Assembly: GCF_029893235.1 (NCBI RefSeq)
Contig: NZ_JARXWE010000006.1
Location: forward strand, 29,018-93,017
Reading direction: 5' to 3'
DNA length: 64,000 nucleotides
DNA from: Dysgonomonas sp. PH5-45
GTDB lineage: Bacteria > Bacteroidota > Bacteroidia > Bacteroidales > Dysgonomonadaceae
This document shows positions 34,510 through 42,416 of this stretch, one piece after another. The notes under the pieces are model-generated. The model ran no database searches. It was not told the DNA's origin and was given only the letters and a program-made list of their open reading frames with translations. A program made the translations under genes and the position numbers. The first letter of the stretch is position 1. Each line of letters starts with the position of its first letter.

Positions 34510-35091
34510 TTATTTGTTTTTAGCTGCAAGTCCTCTTGCTGCACGAGTCAATTGAACGCGGCATACAACAGCATTCTTAGCATTCAGCAATTCAAGGCCT
34601 TCGAATGCCAATTCGCCAACTTGAACAGATTTACCAAGTTCTAAGTGTTCTATATTGATATGAAGTTTTTCAGGAACTACATTATAAAGGGCTCTAACTT
34701 TAAGTTTACGCAAGTCGAGCGATAGTTTACCCCCAGCCTTAACACCTTCTGCCAATCCGTCAAGAACAACAGGTACATCAATAACGATAGGTTTGTTGTC
34801 GAATACATGAAGGAAGTCTAAGTGAAGAATACGGTCGGTTACCGGATGGAATTGGATATCTTTAAGAATAGCTTTATATTCTTTTCCGTCGATAATTAAG
34901 TTTACCAAGAAAATTTCAGGTGTGTAAATAAGTTTACGAACATCTGTATTAGCTACGGTAAAGTGAATAGCGTCTTTGGAATCGGCACCACCATAAATTA
35001 CAGCAGGAATTGCTTCGTCTCTACGTATGGCTTTTGTGGCTTTTTTGCCTACTTCTGTTCTTAAAGAACCCGATAGTTCAAATGTTTTCAT
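34510..35091 (-). CDS. ctc: 50S ribosomal protein L25/general stress protein Ctc
   Basis: 193 residues from ATG 35091 ([20 protein letters not shown]); an in-frame extension to 35121 lacks support. It is the two-domain L25/TL5 form: an N-terminal 5S rRNA-binding domain with IPAVIYGG and a beta-rich C-terminal domain. The family accumulates under stress in Firmicutes. It heads the ctc-pth-hslR-acyltransferase run and has a well-formed promoter. Confidence 0.93.
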   Translation of the reverse strand: MKTFELSGSLRTEVGKKATKAIRRDEAIPAVIYGGADSKDAIHFTVANTDVRKLIYTPEIFLVNLIIDGKEYKAILKDIQFHPVTDRILHLDFLHVFDNKPIVIDVPVVLDGLAEGVKAGGKLSLDLRKLKVRALYNVVPEKLHINIEHLELGKSVQVGELAFEGLELLNAKNAVVCRVQLTRAARGLAAKNK

Positions 35092-35173
35092 TTTGTTTTT
35101 AAAATTAAATGTGTTACTCAAATAAAGGATTGCTTCCTTATTCCCATCACACGAGGGAGCTATAAAAGCGGTG

Positions 35174-35205
35174 CAAAGATAGTACTTTGCCTGCTAATAA
35201 CCAAA
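35174..35205 (-). promoter_or_regulatory. Promoter of the ctc-pth run (TTTG-20-TATCTTTG)
   Basis: On the minus strand TTTG (35202-35205) and TATCTTTG (35174-35181) are 20 bases apart, an optimal Bacteroidetes promoter, 83 bases before ATG 35091. Confidence 0.75.
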
Positions 35206-35256
35206 ACAGAAAAGGTATTTCTTTGTGTATCACACTAATTAAAAAGTCAATTCAGT

Positions 35257-35455
35257 ATATTTAACCCGTAGTGCATTTAGGAAACAAAAGATAATTATCT
35301 GAAAAATAATACAATCATTTTTTGTCATCCTGAGTGTAACGAAGGATCTTTAATAAATAATACAGAGATTCTTCACTTTGTTCAGAATGACAAATGCTAT
35401 AAAATGTTTATAATAAATTATTTGATATAAACTTTCTAAATGCACTACGGGTTAT
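35257..35455. repeat. MITE-like element with terminal inverted repeats
   Basis: AACCCGTAGTGCATTTAG near 35263-35280 is repeated in inverse as CTAAATGCACTACGGGTT at about 35436-35453 (18 bp perfect). Inside is an imperfect palindrome of two 29-base arms (35321-35349 and 35366-35394) of the GTCATcCTGA...GAAGgATCT type. It has no ORF. A partial copy lies at 25148-25352. It fills most of the 494-base gap between ctc and the DUF2089 gene; the remainder is two promoters. Confidence 0.8.
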
Positions 35456-35524
35456 ATTTATTAATTATATTGTATTTATTGTTAAATAATATTCACTATT
35501 GTTTTAATATTATTTATTTATAAG

Positions 35525-35555
35525 TTTGTTTTATTGAAATATTTTTTTACTTTTG
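35525..35555 (+). promoter_or_regulatory. Promoter of the DUF2089 run (TTTG-19-TACTTTTG)
   Basis: TTTG at 35525-35528 and TACTTTTG at 35548-35555 are 19 bases apart, near-consensus, 30 bases before ATG 35586. Confidence 0.75.
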
Positions 35556-35585
35556 TAAATATAGTATTCTAATAAATGAGATTAT

Positions 35586-35849
35586 ATGTTACCTTGCTAT
35601 TGTCCCAGCTGTAAAACACAACTGAAGGTTAAGAGCCTGCTGTGCGAAAAATGTGAAACCGAGGTGTCGGGCAAGTACCATTTACCTGTGTTGGCTCTTT
35701 TGCCTCCCCAATATCAGGATTTTATCCTCAAGTTTGTTAAACACAGCGGAAGTTTGAAAGATATGTCGAAAGAATTGAACCTGAGTTATCCAACAGTACG
35801 AAATTTGTTGAACGAAATAATAAAAAATATAGAATCGTATGAAAAATAA
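35586..35849 (+). CDS. DUF2089 family zinc-ribbon/HTH protein
   Basis: 87 residues. Two CxxC pairs, CPSC (6-9) and CEKC (20-23), form a zinc ribbon. The C-terminal half looks like a helix-turn-helix (SLKDMSKELNLSYPTVRNLLNEII), the DUF2089 layout, so a small DNA-binding regulator is likely. Its end overlaps the start of a YIP1 membrane protein by 11 bases, which implies translational coupling. It could control its own operon or be held at the membrane by its neighbour; both are inference. Confidence 0.8.
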   Translation: MLPCYCPSCKTQLKVKSLLCEKCETEVSGKYHLPVLALLPPQYQDFILKFVKHSGSLKDMSKELNLSYPTVRNLLNEIIKNIESYEK

Positions 35850-36453
35850 TGATTGGCTCAAATTACTCTACAATCCTTTCAGTCGCATTGCCGGGTGGAA
35901 GGCTTTCGGGATAGGCGCTGTCATTGTAGCTGTGAGTGTTTACATAGCCTGTGCGACCGGAAACTATTTTTCGGGAGCAATGAATATTCGCTATATAGGA
36001 CCGTCGGCTACTCTTCTGCCTGCCTTTATGCTACAAATTCAAGGATTGTTATGTATGGTTGCGCTGATGTACGTTGCGGGGCTTATTTTCTCGAAAGGTG
36101 TGCGTTTTCAGGATGTTTTGGGTACGGTCACCTTGTCAAGATATCCATATCTTTTCGCGGCGATAGCTTGTTTTCTGGTTAAGGATATAGATATGAAAAG
36201 CTTCGTGCAAAATATAACACAAGCCGCAACAAACCAAACATTGGGCATATCGCACGAGTTTATCAATGTGATAATTTTCGGGCTGATTCTGCTGGTACTT
36301 GTTGTGTGGTATATAGCCTTGCTGTATAATGCTTTTAGGGTATCGACCGATATAAAGGGGGCGAAAGGCATTGTTATTTTTATTGTCACCCTTATCTTGA
36401 CAGACATACTGAATCTGCTTATTTTTTCTCTGATAACTTCAAAATTTATATAG
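35839..36453 (+). CDS. YIP1 family membrane protein
   Basis: 204 residues with five membrane segments (about 22-42, 65-90, 100-120, 140-165, 178-200), the YIP1/Yip-domain plan. The cytoplasmic N-terminus begins LLYNPFSRIAGWKAF, as in many bacterial YIP1 proteins. Function is unknown in bacteria. It overlaps the DUF2089 gene and precedes a secreted hydrolase by 7 bases. Confidence 0.8.
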   Translation: MKNNDWLKLLYNPFSRIAGWKAFGIGAVIVAVSVYIACATGNYFSGAMNIRYIGPSATLLPAFMLQIQGLLCMVALMYVAGLIFSKGVRFQDVLGTVTLSRYPYLFAAIACFLVKDIDMKSFVQNITQAATNQTLGISHEFINVIIFGLILLVLVVWYIALLYNAFRVSTDIKGAKGIVIFIVTLILTDILNLLIFSLITSKFI

Positions 36454-36460
36454 TATAGCT

Positions 36461-37846
36461 ATGAAAAAGTTTTTTATTTTCTTGTCGATGTTTTTTTTAT
36501 TGCCGTTTTCTTTCGTCTTGGCGCAAGATGTGGTAGGTACTTGGAGCGGTAAACTTGCCCTGCCTAATGGTTCGTTGACCGTTGTTTTCCATATAGTAAA
36601 AACAAACGATGGCTATTCGGCCACATTCGATAGTCCCGATCAAGGGGCAAAAGGTATTCCTACCGGAGCAACTAATTTCCAAGGTAATATTCTTACGATA
36701 GAAATGCCCAATGTAGGAGCTTCGTACACAGGCGAACTGAAAGACGACGGGAAACTATATGGCATATTTACACAAGGTATGGATATGCCGTTGGACATGG
36801 TGAAGGGCGAAACAGAGCAGCCTAAGCGTCCGCAAGAGCCTAAAGCGCCATTCCCTTATAAAACCGAAGATGTGAAATTCGGAAACGAAAATGCAGATAT
36901 TACCCTTGCCGGAACTCTTACTATGCCCGCCGAAAGAAAAAACTTTCCCGCCGTAGTACTGGTTACAGGTAGTGGAGCCCAGAACAGAAACGAAGAAATA
37001 ATGGGTCATAAACCGTTTTTGGTGATTGCCGATTACCTAACCCGCAATGGCATAGCTGTTTTGCGTTTCGACGACAGAGGGGTAGGAGAGTCTGAAGGCG
37101 ATTTCGGGTCGGCTCTTACTGACGATTTTGCCACAGATGCCGCTGCCGCTTTGAGTTACCTGAAAACACGAAAGGATATAAATCCCCGAAAAATAGGGAT
37201 GTTAGGCCATAGCGAGGGTGGCTCGGTTGCTTTTAAGCAAGCAGCCGCAAATAAAGATGTGGCTTACATCATTTCGCTTGCCGGCCCGGGAGTGAAGGGC
37301 GACAGTTTGATCTTGAAACAAGCCGAAGCAATAGTAAAAGCGGGTGGAGTGACCGACTTTCAGTGGAAGTTTCAAGAACCGATACTCAGAAACCGATATG
37401 CTTTGCTTACGCAAGATAAGAGTCTGGACGAATTGAAAAAAGAACTTTACGCCGATATCACGAAAACCATACCGCCCGATATGCTTAAAGACGAGAACCT
37501 GAAAAAGAAAATTGAAACCGAAATGCGCCCCATGACTTCTCCTTGGTATATTGCTTTCCTGAAGTACGACCCTGCGAGCGATTTAAAGAAAATAAAATGT
37601 CCTGTTCTTGCCCTCAATGGAGACAAAGACCTGCAAGTACCGGCTGATATGAACCTGACAGCCATCGAAACAATACTGAAAAACAACGGGAACAAAAATG
37701 TTACTGTGAAAAAATACGCGGGTTTGAATCATTTATTTCAACAATGCCAAACAGGGCAGATTTCAGAATACAACCAGATTGAAGAAACAATAAATCCGCA
37801 AGTGTTGCAAGATATTACAGATTGGATTCTGCAAGTAACAAAATAA
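36461..37846 (+). CDS. Secreted alpha/beta hydrolase with N-terminal lipocalin-like domain
   Basis: 461 residues with a signal peptide (MKKFFIFLSMFFLLPFSFVLAQ). Residues about 22-115 (VVGTWSGKL, YTGELKDDGKLYG) look like a beta-barrel domain often found ahead of such hydrolases. The hydrolase core follows: VVLVTGSGAQNRNEE (oxyanion region), the nucleophile elbow GHSEGG with Ser near 249, Asp in ALNGDKDLQVP, and His in GLNHLFQ. This is the esterase/peptidase-type triad. Substrate unknown; periplasmic location is likely. It is the last gene of the DUF2089 run. Confidence 0.85.
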   Translation: MKKFFIFLSMFFLLPFSFVLAQDVVGTWSGKLALPNGSLTVVFHIVKTNDGYSATFDSPDQGAKGIPTGATNFQGNILTIEMPNVGASYTGELKDDGKLYGIFTQGMDMPLDMVKGETEQPKRPQEPKAPFPYKTEDVKFGNENADITLAGTLTMPAERKNFPAVVLVTGSGAQNRNEEIMGHKPFLVIADYLTRNGIAVLRFDDRGVGESEGDFGSALTDDFATDAAAALSYLKTRKDINPRKIGMLGHSEGGSVAFKQAAANKDVAYIISLAGPGVKGDSLILKQAEAIVKAGGVTDFQWKFQEPILRNRYALLTQDKSLDELKKELYADITKTIPPDMLKDENLKKKIETEMRPMTSPWYIAFLKYDPASDLKKIKCPVLALNGDKDLQVPADMNLTAIETILKNNGNKNVTVKKYAGLNHLFQQCQTGQISEYNQIEETINPQVLQDITDWILQVTK

Positions 37847-37851
37847 AAATA

Positions 37852-37873
37852 TTGTGTATCTTTGCATACACAA
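37852..37873 (+). promoter_or_regulatory. -7 box inside a perfect inverted repeat (dusB leader)
   Basis: TATCTTTG (37857-37864) is flanked by TTGTGTAT (37852-37859) and ATACACAA (37866-37873), a perfect 8-bp inverted repeat. A regulator bound there would block the promoter. It lies just upstream of a terminator-like hairpin and 82 bases before dusB. Confidence 0.45.
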
Positions 37874-37883
37874 ATCAGTTGGG

Positions 37884-37917
37884 AAAGCACAAATTCTTAG
37901 GGTTTGTGCTTTTTTGT
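37884..37917 (+). terminator. Terminator (or attenuator) upstream of dusB
   Basis: A perfect 10-bp stem AAAGCACAAA/TTTGTGCTTT (37884-37893 with 37903-37912) is followed by six T. It lies 38 bases after the hydrolase stop, but also 20 bases downstream of the apparent dusB -7 box. Confidence 0.8.
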
Positions 37918-37945
37918 ACTAAAAAAAGAATAAGGTTTCCCTTCG

Positions 37946-38929
37946 ATGAAAATAGGAAATATAGAGTTTGGCCATCGCCCCGTTTTTTTGGCTCCGATGG
38001 AAGATGTTACCGATATTGCTTTTCGCCTCTTGTGCAAACGCTTTGGTGCGGATATGGTTTATACCGAATTTGTATCGAGCGACGCTCTTATCCGCAGAGT
38101 GAACAAGAGTATGGCAAAGCTTGAGATAAGCGAGCGGGAACGCCCTGTGGCCATTCAGATTTATGGCAGGGATGTTGATGCAATGGTCCAAGCGGCTAAG
38201 ATTTGCGAAGAAGCCAACCCCGATATATTGGATATAAACTTTGGCTGCCCCGTAAAAAAAGTGGCGGGCAAAGGTGCAGGTTCGGGTATGATGCGCACAC
38301 CCGATTTGATGGTGGAGATAACAGCGGCGGTTGTCCGGGCTGTGAAAATCCCGGTTACGGTAAAAACCCGTTTAGGATGGGATCACGATTCTAAGATTAT
38401 AGTTCCGCTTGCCGAACGCTTGCAGGATACCGGTATTCAGGCTCTGACAATACACGGGCGTACCCGTAGCCAGATGTACACAGGCGAGGCCGATTGGACG
38501 CTTATAGGCGATGTAAAGAACAATCCCCGTATGCGGATACCTATTATCGGCAATGGCGATGTTTCTTCGCCGGAGGGTTGTAAACAGAGGTTTGACGAAA
38601 CGGGTGTCGATGCCGTAATGATTGGGCGGGCAAGCATAGGCTCTCCTTGGATTTTTGAAGAGGTGAAACACCTCCTGCAAACAGGTGAGTGTAAGGCCAA
38701 ACAGCCTTTTGTTTGGTACTTGGATATACTGAAAGAGATGATACAAGACAACGTTGCCCGTGTAGGCGAGCGTGGGGGAATAATCCACAGCCGCCGTCAT
38801 TTGGCAGCAAGCAGCATATTTAAAGGCATCCCTGATTTCAAACCGACGCGTGTGGCTATGCTCAGGGCAAATACAATGGACGAACTTTTCTGCATAATGG
38901 ATAGTATTCCTGCTAAGTTCGGACTATAA
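37946..38929 (+). CDS. dusB: tRNA-dihydrouridine synthase (DusB-like)
   Basis: 327 residues. Dus enzymes reduce uridines in the tRNA D-loop with FMN and NADPH. The start LAPMEDVTDIAFR, catalytic Cys in DINFGCPVKKVAGKGAG, the HGRTRSQMYTG block and the GNGDV / MIGRASIGSPW FMN-phosphate region are all present. Length and motifs fit DusB, the ancestral type. In many bacteria it precedes fis; here metA follows with its own promoter. Confidence 0.92.
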   Translation: MKIGNIEFGHRPVFLAPMEDVTDIAFRLLCKRFGADMVYTEFVSSDALIRRVNKSMAKLEISERERPVAIQIYGRDVDAMVQAAKICEEANPDILDINFGCPVKKVAGKGAGSGMMRTPDLMVEITAAVVRAVKIPVTVKTRLGWDHDSKIIVPLAERLQDTGIQALTIHGRTRSQMYTGEADWTLIGDVKNNPRMRIPIIGNGDVSSPEGCKQRFDETGVDAVMIGRASIGSPWIFEEVKHLLQTGECKAKQPFVWYLDILKEMIQDNVARVGERGGIIHSRRHLAASSIFKGIPDFKPTRVAMLRANTMDELFCIMDSIPAKFGL

Positions 38930-38948
38930 GGCAGTTGATAATAATTAC

Positions 38949-38956
38949 TAACTTTG
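38949..38956 (+). promoter_or_regulatory. -7 box (TAACTTTG) for metA
   Basis: An exact TAnnTTTG match 34 bases before ATG 38990. No SAM riboswitch-like structure fits in the short leader. Confidence 0.55.
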
Positions 38957-38989
38957 TGTGGCGAACCATTAATTTCTCGAAAACTAAAA

Positions 38990-39898
38990 ATGCTTGTAAA
39001 TTTACCATATAACTTCCCTGCAATAAAATTGTTAAAAGAAGAGGGGATTTTTATTCAACCTCAATCTGAATATGGTATGCAGAATATGCAGCCAATCAGA
39101 TTGTTGGTGTTGAATTTGATGCCGCTTAAGGTTGAAACGGAAACAGACTTGGTTCGCATTTTTTCCGGCTCGCCATTACCTATTGAAATAGATTTTCTGA
39201 AACTGACAACTCATCAGTCAAAAAATACTCCACAAGAACATATGCAGATGTTCTATAAAAGTTTCGACGAAATCCATGGTCAGAACTACGATGGAATGAT
39301 TGTGACGGGCGCTCCTGTTGAACTCTTAGAATACGAGGCTGTTAGTTATTGGCCTGAGCTTTCCGCAATTTTTGACTGGGCGCACAATAATGTTCCTTCT
39401 ACGTTTTATATTTGCTGGGCTGCGCAAGCCGCTTTATATAGGTTTTATGGTGTACCTAAGCATTTGCTGTCGCAAAAAAAGTTTGGAGTGTTTAAGCATC
39501 GTGTAAGTAGTGAAAATACTGAGTTAACCCGAAGTTTTGACAACGAATTTTATGCGCCGCACAGCCGCTATACGGAAATAAGGCGCGAAGATATCACTTC
39601 GCCCGAATTAGAGATTGTTTCAGAATCGGACGAGGCCGGTCTTTATATTGTTGTGGGGCGCAATGGCCGCGAAATCTATGTAACAGGGCATTCCGAATAT
39701 CCGCCTTACAGGCTGCATAATGAATATCTGCGCGATAAGGGAAAAGGACTTGATATAGAAATTCCTAAGCATTATTACAGGGACGATAATCCTTCCTGCA
39801 AGCCCCTTTGCCGATGGGCGGCTCATAGATATCTGCTATACAATAATTGGCTGAATTATTATGTATATAGGTCTGGATTATCTGATTTTAAAAAGTGA
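38990..39898 (+). CDS. metA: Homoserine O-acyltransferase MetA, predicted acetyl-CoA specific
   Basis: 302 residues from ATG 38990 (MLVNLPYN); earlier in-frame codons lie near the -7 box. It acylates homoserine in methionine synthesis. Numbering matches E. coli MetA without gaps to residue 142: Cys142 in YICWA is the nucleophile, and GHSEY carries the His/Glu pair. Residue 111 is Glu (GAPVELLEY) where E. coli has Gly. In the Bacillus cereus enzyme Glu111 selects acetyl-CoA, so the product is probably O-acetylhomoserine, despite automatic labels of succinyltransferase. Confidence 0.92.
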   Translation: MLVNLPYNFPAIKLLKEEGIFIQPQSEYGMQNMQPIRLLVLNLMPLKVETETDLVRIFSGSPLPIEIDFLKLTTHQSKNTPQEHMQMFYKSFDEIHGQNYDGMIVTGAPVELLEYEAVSYWPELSAIFDWAHNNVPSTFYICWAAQAALYRFYGVPKHLLSQKKFGVFKHRVSSENTELTRSFDNEFYAPHSRYTEIRREDITSPELEIVSESDEAGLYIVVGRNGREIYVTGHSEYPPYRLHNEYLRDKGKGLDIEIPKHYYRDDNPSCKPLCRWAAHRYLLYNNWLNYYVYRSGLSDFKK

Positions 39899-39905
39899 AT
39901 AAAAA

Positions 39906-41729
39906 TTGATTAAAGCCCGTAAAATAGAACTGCTTGCCCCTGCCAAAAACTTAGAGTGTGGGATAGAAGCTATCAATCATGGAGCCGACGCCGTGTATAT
40001 TGGCGCGCCTAAGTTTAGCGCAAGGTCTGCGGCAGGCAGTACGATTGATGATATAGCCACCTTAACCCAGTATGCCCACCAATTTGGGGCAAGGGTATAT
40101 GTTGCGCTGAATACTATACTGAAAGACGAAGAATTGCCCGATGCCCAGAAATTGATATGGGATTTATATAATGCAAAAGCAGATGCCCTTATAATACAGG
40201 ATATGGGCATTTTAATGCTCGATTTACCCCCGATAGCCTTGCATGCCAGTACTCAATGCGATAACAGGACAGCCGATAAAGTGAAATTTTTGGAAGAAGC
40301 CGGATTCAGCCAAGTTGTTCTTGCCCGCGAACTCTCACTTACGGAAATAAAAAAAATATCGTCCGAAACAACTATTCCGCTCGAAGCCTTTGTACACGGT
40401 GCGTTGTGTGTATCGTATAGCGGGCAGTGCTACCTGAGCGAGGCACTGTCTAAACGGAGTGCAAACCGGGGTGCTTGCGCACAGTTTTGCCGTTTGCCTT
40501 ACGATTTACTTGATGCGGAAGGAGAAATGATACAGCAGAAGAAATATTTGCTGTCGATGAAAGATTACAACCTGTCTGACCAATTGGAAGATTTACTCGA
40601 TGCCGGGATAAGCTCCCTGAAAATAGAAGGGCGGTTGAAGGACGTGACTTATGTAAAAAATACGGTGGCTTACTACCGTCAACAGCTGGATAAGATAATA
40701 GGCCAACGCCCCGAATACGTCCGTTCGTCGGTTGGTGAATCTACTCATTTGTTCGAACCTAACCCCGAAAAAAGCTTCAATCGGGGCTTTACAAAATACT
40801 TCTTAAATGGTCGTATATCAGATATTTGGTCTTTAAATTCTCCAAAGTCGGTAGGAGAGCCGATAGGGAAAGTCAGGGATGTTTTTGACCGCTTTTTCAC
40901 TCTTTCTGCTACTAAGCGGCTTAATAACGGTGACGGATTGTGCTTTTTGGATGAGCATAAAGAATTACAAGGCATAAGGATTAACCGTGTGGATGGTGAA
41001 AAGATATTCCCTGCCGAAAATAATGTCCGCCTGCGCAAAGGCATTTCCATATACCGGAACTACGACCATGAGTTCGAGAAACTACTGTCTAAAAAATCGG
41101 CCGAACGTAAGATAGAAGCAAGCATAGTTCTTTCAGAAAAACCGGATGGATTCCTGCTCAAAATAGAGGACGAAGAAGGCATCACCGCATCAATTGATAT
41201 ACCTTATCCTTTAGAACCTGCTCAGAAAGAACAGTCGGACAATATTAAAGCGAATCTGAGTAAAACAGGAAACACAATATTCCGGATAACGGATGTCGAT
41301 TTGCAATTTTCGGCAAATTGGTTTATCCCTGTCTCCGTCCTTTCCGATTGGCGCAGGCAGATTACCGATAAGCTATTAGCCACCAGAATATCCACACATC
41401 ATATAAGCGAAGTACACCTCAGGTCTACCTTTCATCCCTATCCTGTGGCACAGGTCACTTATTTGGGCAATGTGATGAATCGGAAAAGCAAACTGTTTTA
41501 CGAACAACATCAATCGCAGGTGAAAGAATATGCCTTCGAGAAGCATCCGCAAACGTCCGTTCCTCTGATGTTTACACGACATTGCATTAAGCATTCCCTT
41601 GGGTGGTGTCCCAAAGAAAAAGGTGCGCGCAGCCCGTATCAGGAGCCTTATCAGTTGCGTTATAATGATACTATCCTTCGCCTTGAATTCGACTGCCAAA
41701 ACTGCCAGATGAAGGTTTTTGAAGCCTAA
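39906..41729 (+). CDS. U32 family protein, RlhA-like
   Basis: 607 residues from a TTG start at 39906 (MIKARKIELLAPAKN), seven bases after metA; no ATG or GTG is available at a suitable place. The N-terminal U32 domain has GADAVYIGAPKFSAR and EAFVHGALCVSYSGQCYLS (with family Cys), and the C-terminal part is the long extension seen in E. coli RlhA (YdcP), which hydroxylates C2501 of 23S rRNA. A final CQNCQM and earlier Cys could hold a cluster. The older name peptidase U32 is probably misleading. It may be coupled to metA by the short gap. Confidence 0.82.
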   Translation: MIKARKIELLAPAKNLECGIEAINHGADAVYIGAPKFSARSAAGSTIDDIATLTQYAHQFGARVYVALNTILKDEELPDAQKLIWDLYNAKADALIIQDMGILMLDLPPIALHASTQCDNRTADKVKFLEEAGFSQVVLARELSLTEIKKISSETTIPLEAFVHGALCVSYSGQCYLSEALSKRSANRGACAQFCRLPYDLLDAEGEMIQQKKYLLSMKDYNLSDQLEDLLDAGISSLKIEGRLKDVTYVKNTVAYYRQQLDKIIGQRPEYVRSSVGESTHLFEPNPEKSFNRGFTKYFLNGRISDIWSLNSPKSVGEPIGKVRDVFDRFFTLSATKRLNNGDGLCFLDEHKELQGIRINRVDGEKIFPAENNVRLRKGISIYRNYDHEFEKLLSKKSAERKIEASIVLSEKPDGFLLKIEDEEGITASIDIPYPLEPAQKEQSDNIKANLSKTGNTIFRITDVDLQFSANWFIPVSVLSDWRRQITDKLLATRISTHHISEVHLRSTFHPYPVAQVTYLGNVMNRKSKLFYEQHQSQVKEYAFEKHPQTSVPLMFTRHCIKHSLGWCPKEKGARSPYQEPYQLRYNDTILRLEFDCQNCQMKVFEA

Positions 41730-41791
41730 AGTCCGGTTTTCCCCCATTTTAAGTTCTTTGTCGATAGATTTCCGTTATCTGTCGATTATCA

Positions 41792-41822
41792 TTGTGCCCT
41801 TTTCCGATACAAAATACATTTG
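41792..41822 (+). promoter_or_regulatory. Promoter of the efflux/two-component operon (TTG-20-TACATTTG)
   Basis: TTG at 41792-41794 and TACATTTG at 41815-41822 are separated by 20 bases, close to consensus, 33 bases before ATG 41856. Confidence 0.7.
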
Positions 41823-41855
41823 TTAAAAAAATAATGTCTAACACAGTTTTGTGTC

Positions 41856-42392
41856 ATGAAGAATATTGTAACAGTTGTAACTCTGGGGGCAATCGGTCTT
41901 AGCCTATCAGCACAGCAGCCTCCGATGGGTGGCGATTTTGGCCGGCGAGGGGCGGGCAACGGACGCCCACCTATGGAAAGGATGCAAAGTGATGTAGATG
42001 AGAATTTTGCTATAACACACATGCCCGATATCCCGGATTTAACACTCAGCCAAAGGGAAAAGTTGGGTAAAGCCTTATCGGAAGAACATAAAAAAATAAT
42101 GGAACTGATGGGCCAAAAACGAGACTTGATACCCCTTCCCGCACATGGAGAAGAGCCCGACCAGAAGGAAACAGAAAAACTCCGGAAAAAGATCGACAAG
42201 ATAGATTCTAAGATAGAAAAAACGAAAGAGAAAGCCGATAAGAAATATAAGAAGATATTATCGGCCGAACAGTATTCGGTTTTTCTTGAACAGAAAGAAA
42301 AGATAGAATTCAGAAGGCATGAACCCCGACCAATGAGACCCGGTATGCCTCCAAGAGATATGGTGATGCCCAACGAGGGTGTCGGTTTTTAA
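41856..42392 (+). CDS. Spy/CpxP-like periplasmic protein
   Basis: 178 residues. Signal peptide to about residue 20 (ending LSLSAQ). Then a Gly/Pro/Arg/Met-rich stretch, a helical core with LTLSQREKLGKAL (LTxxQ-like motif, about 66-78) and a long charged helix (KLRKKIDKIDSKIEKTKEKADKK region), and a Pro/Met/Arg-rich tail. The helical all-alpha plan with LTxxQ repeats is that of Spy and CpxP, envelope stress chaperones and sensors. It heads an operon with an efflux pump and a LytS/LytR pair, so it may report stress or bind metal or drug. Met-rich ends could bind copper (inference). Confidence 0.65.
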   Translation: MKNIVTVVTLGAIGLSLSAQQPPMGGDFGRRGAGNGRPPMERMQSDVDENFAITHMPDIPDLTLSQREKLGKALSEEHKKIMELMGQKRDLIPLPAHGEEPDQKETEKLRKKIDKIDSKIEKTKEKADKKYKKILSAEQYSVFLEQKEKIEFRRHEPRPMRPGMPPRDMVMPNEGVGF

Positions 42393-42416
42393 AGAAAGCA
42401 GAAAATAAACAAATAT

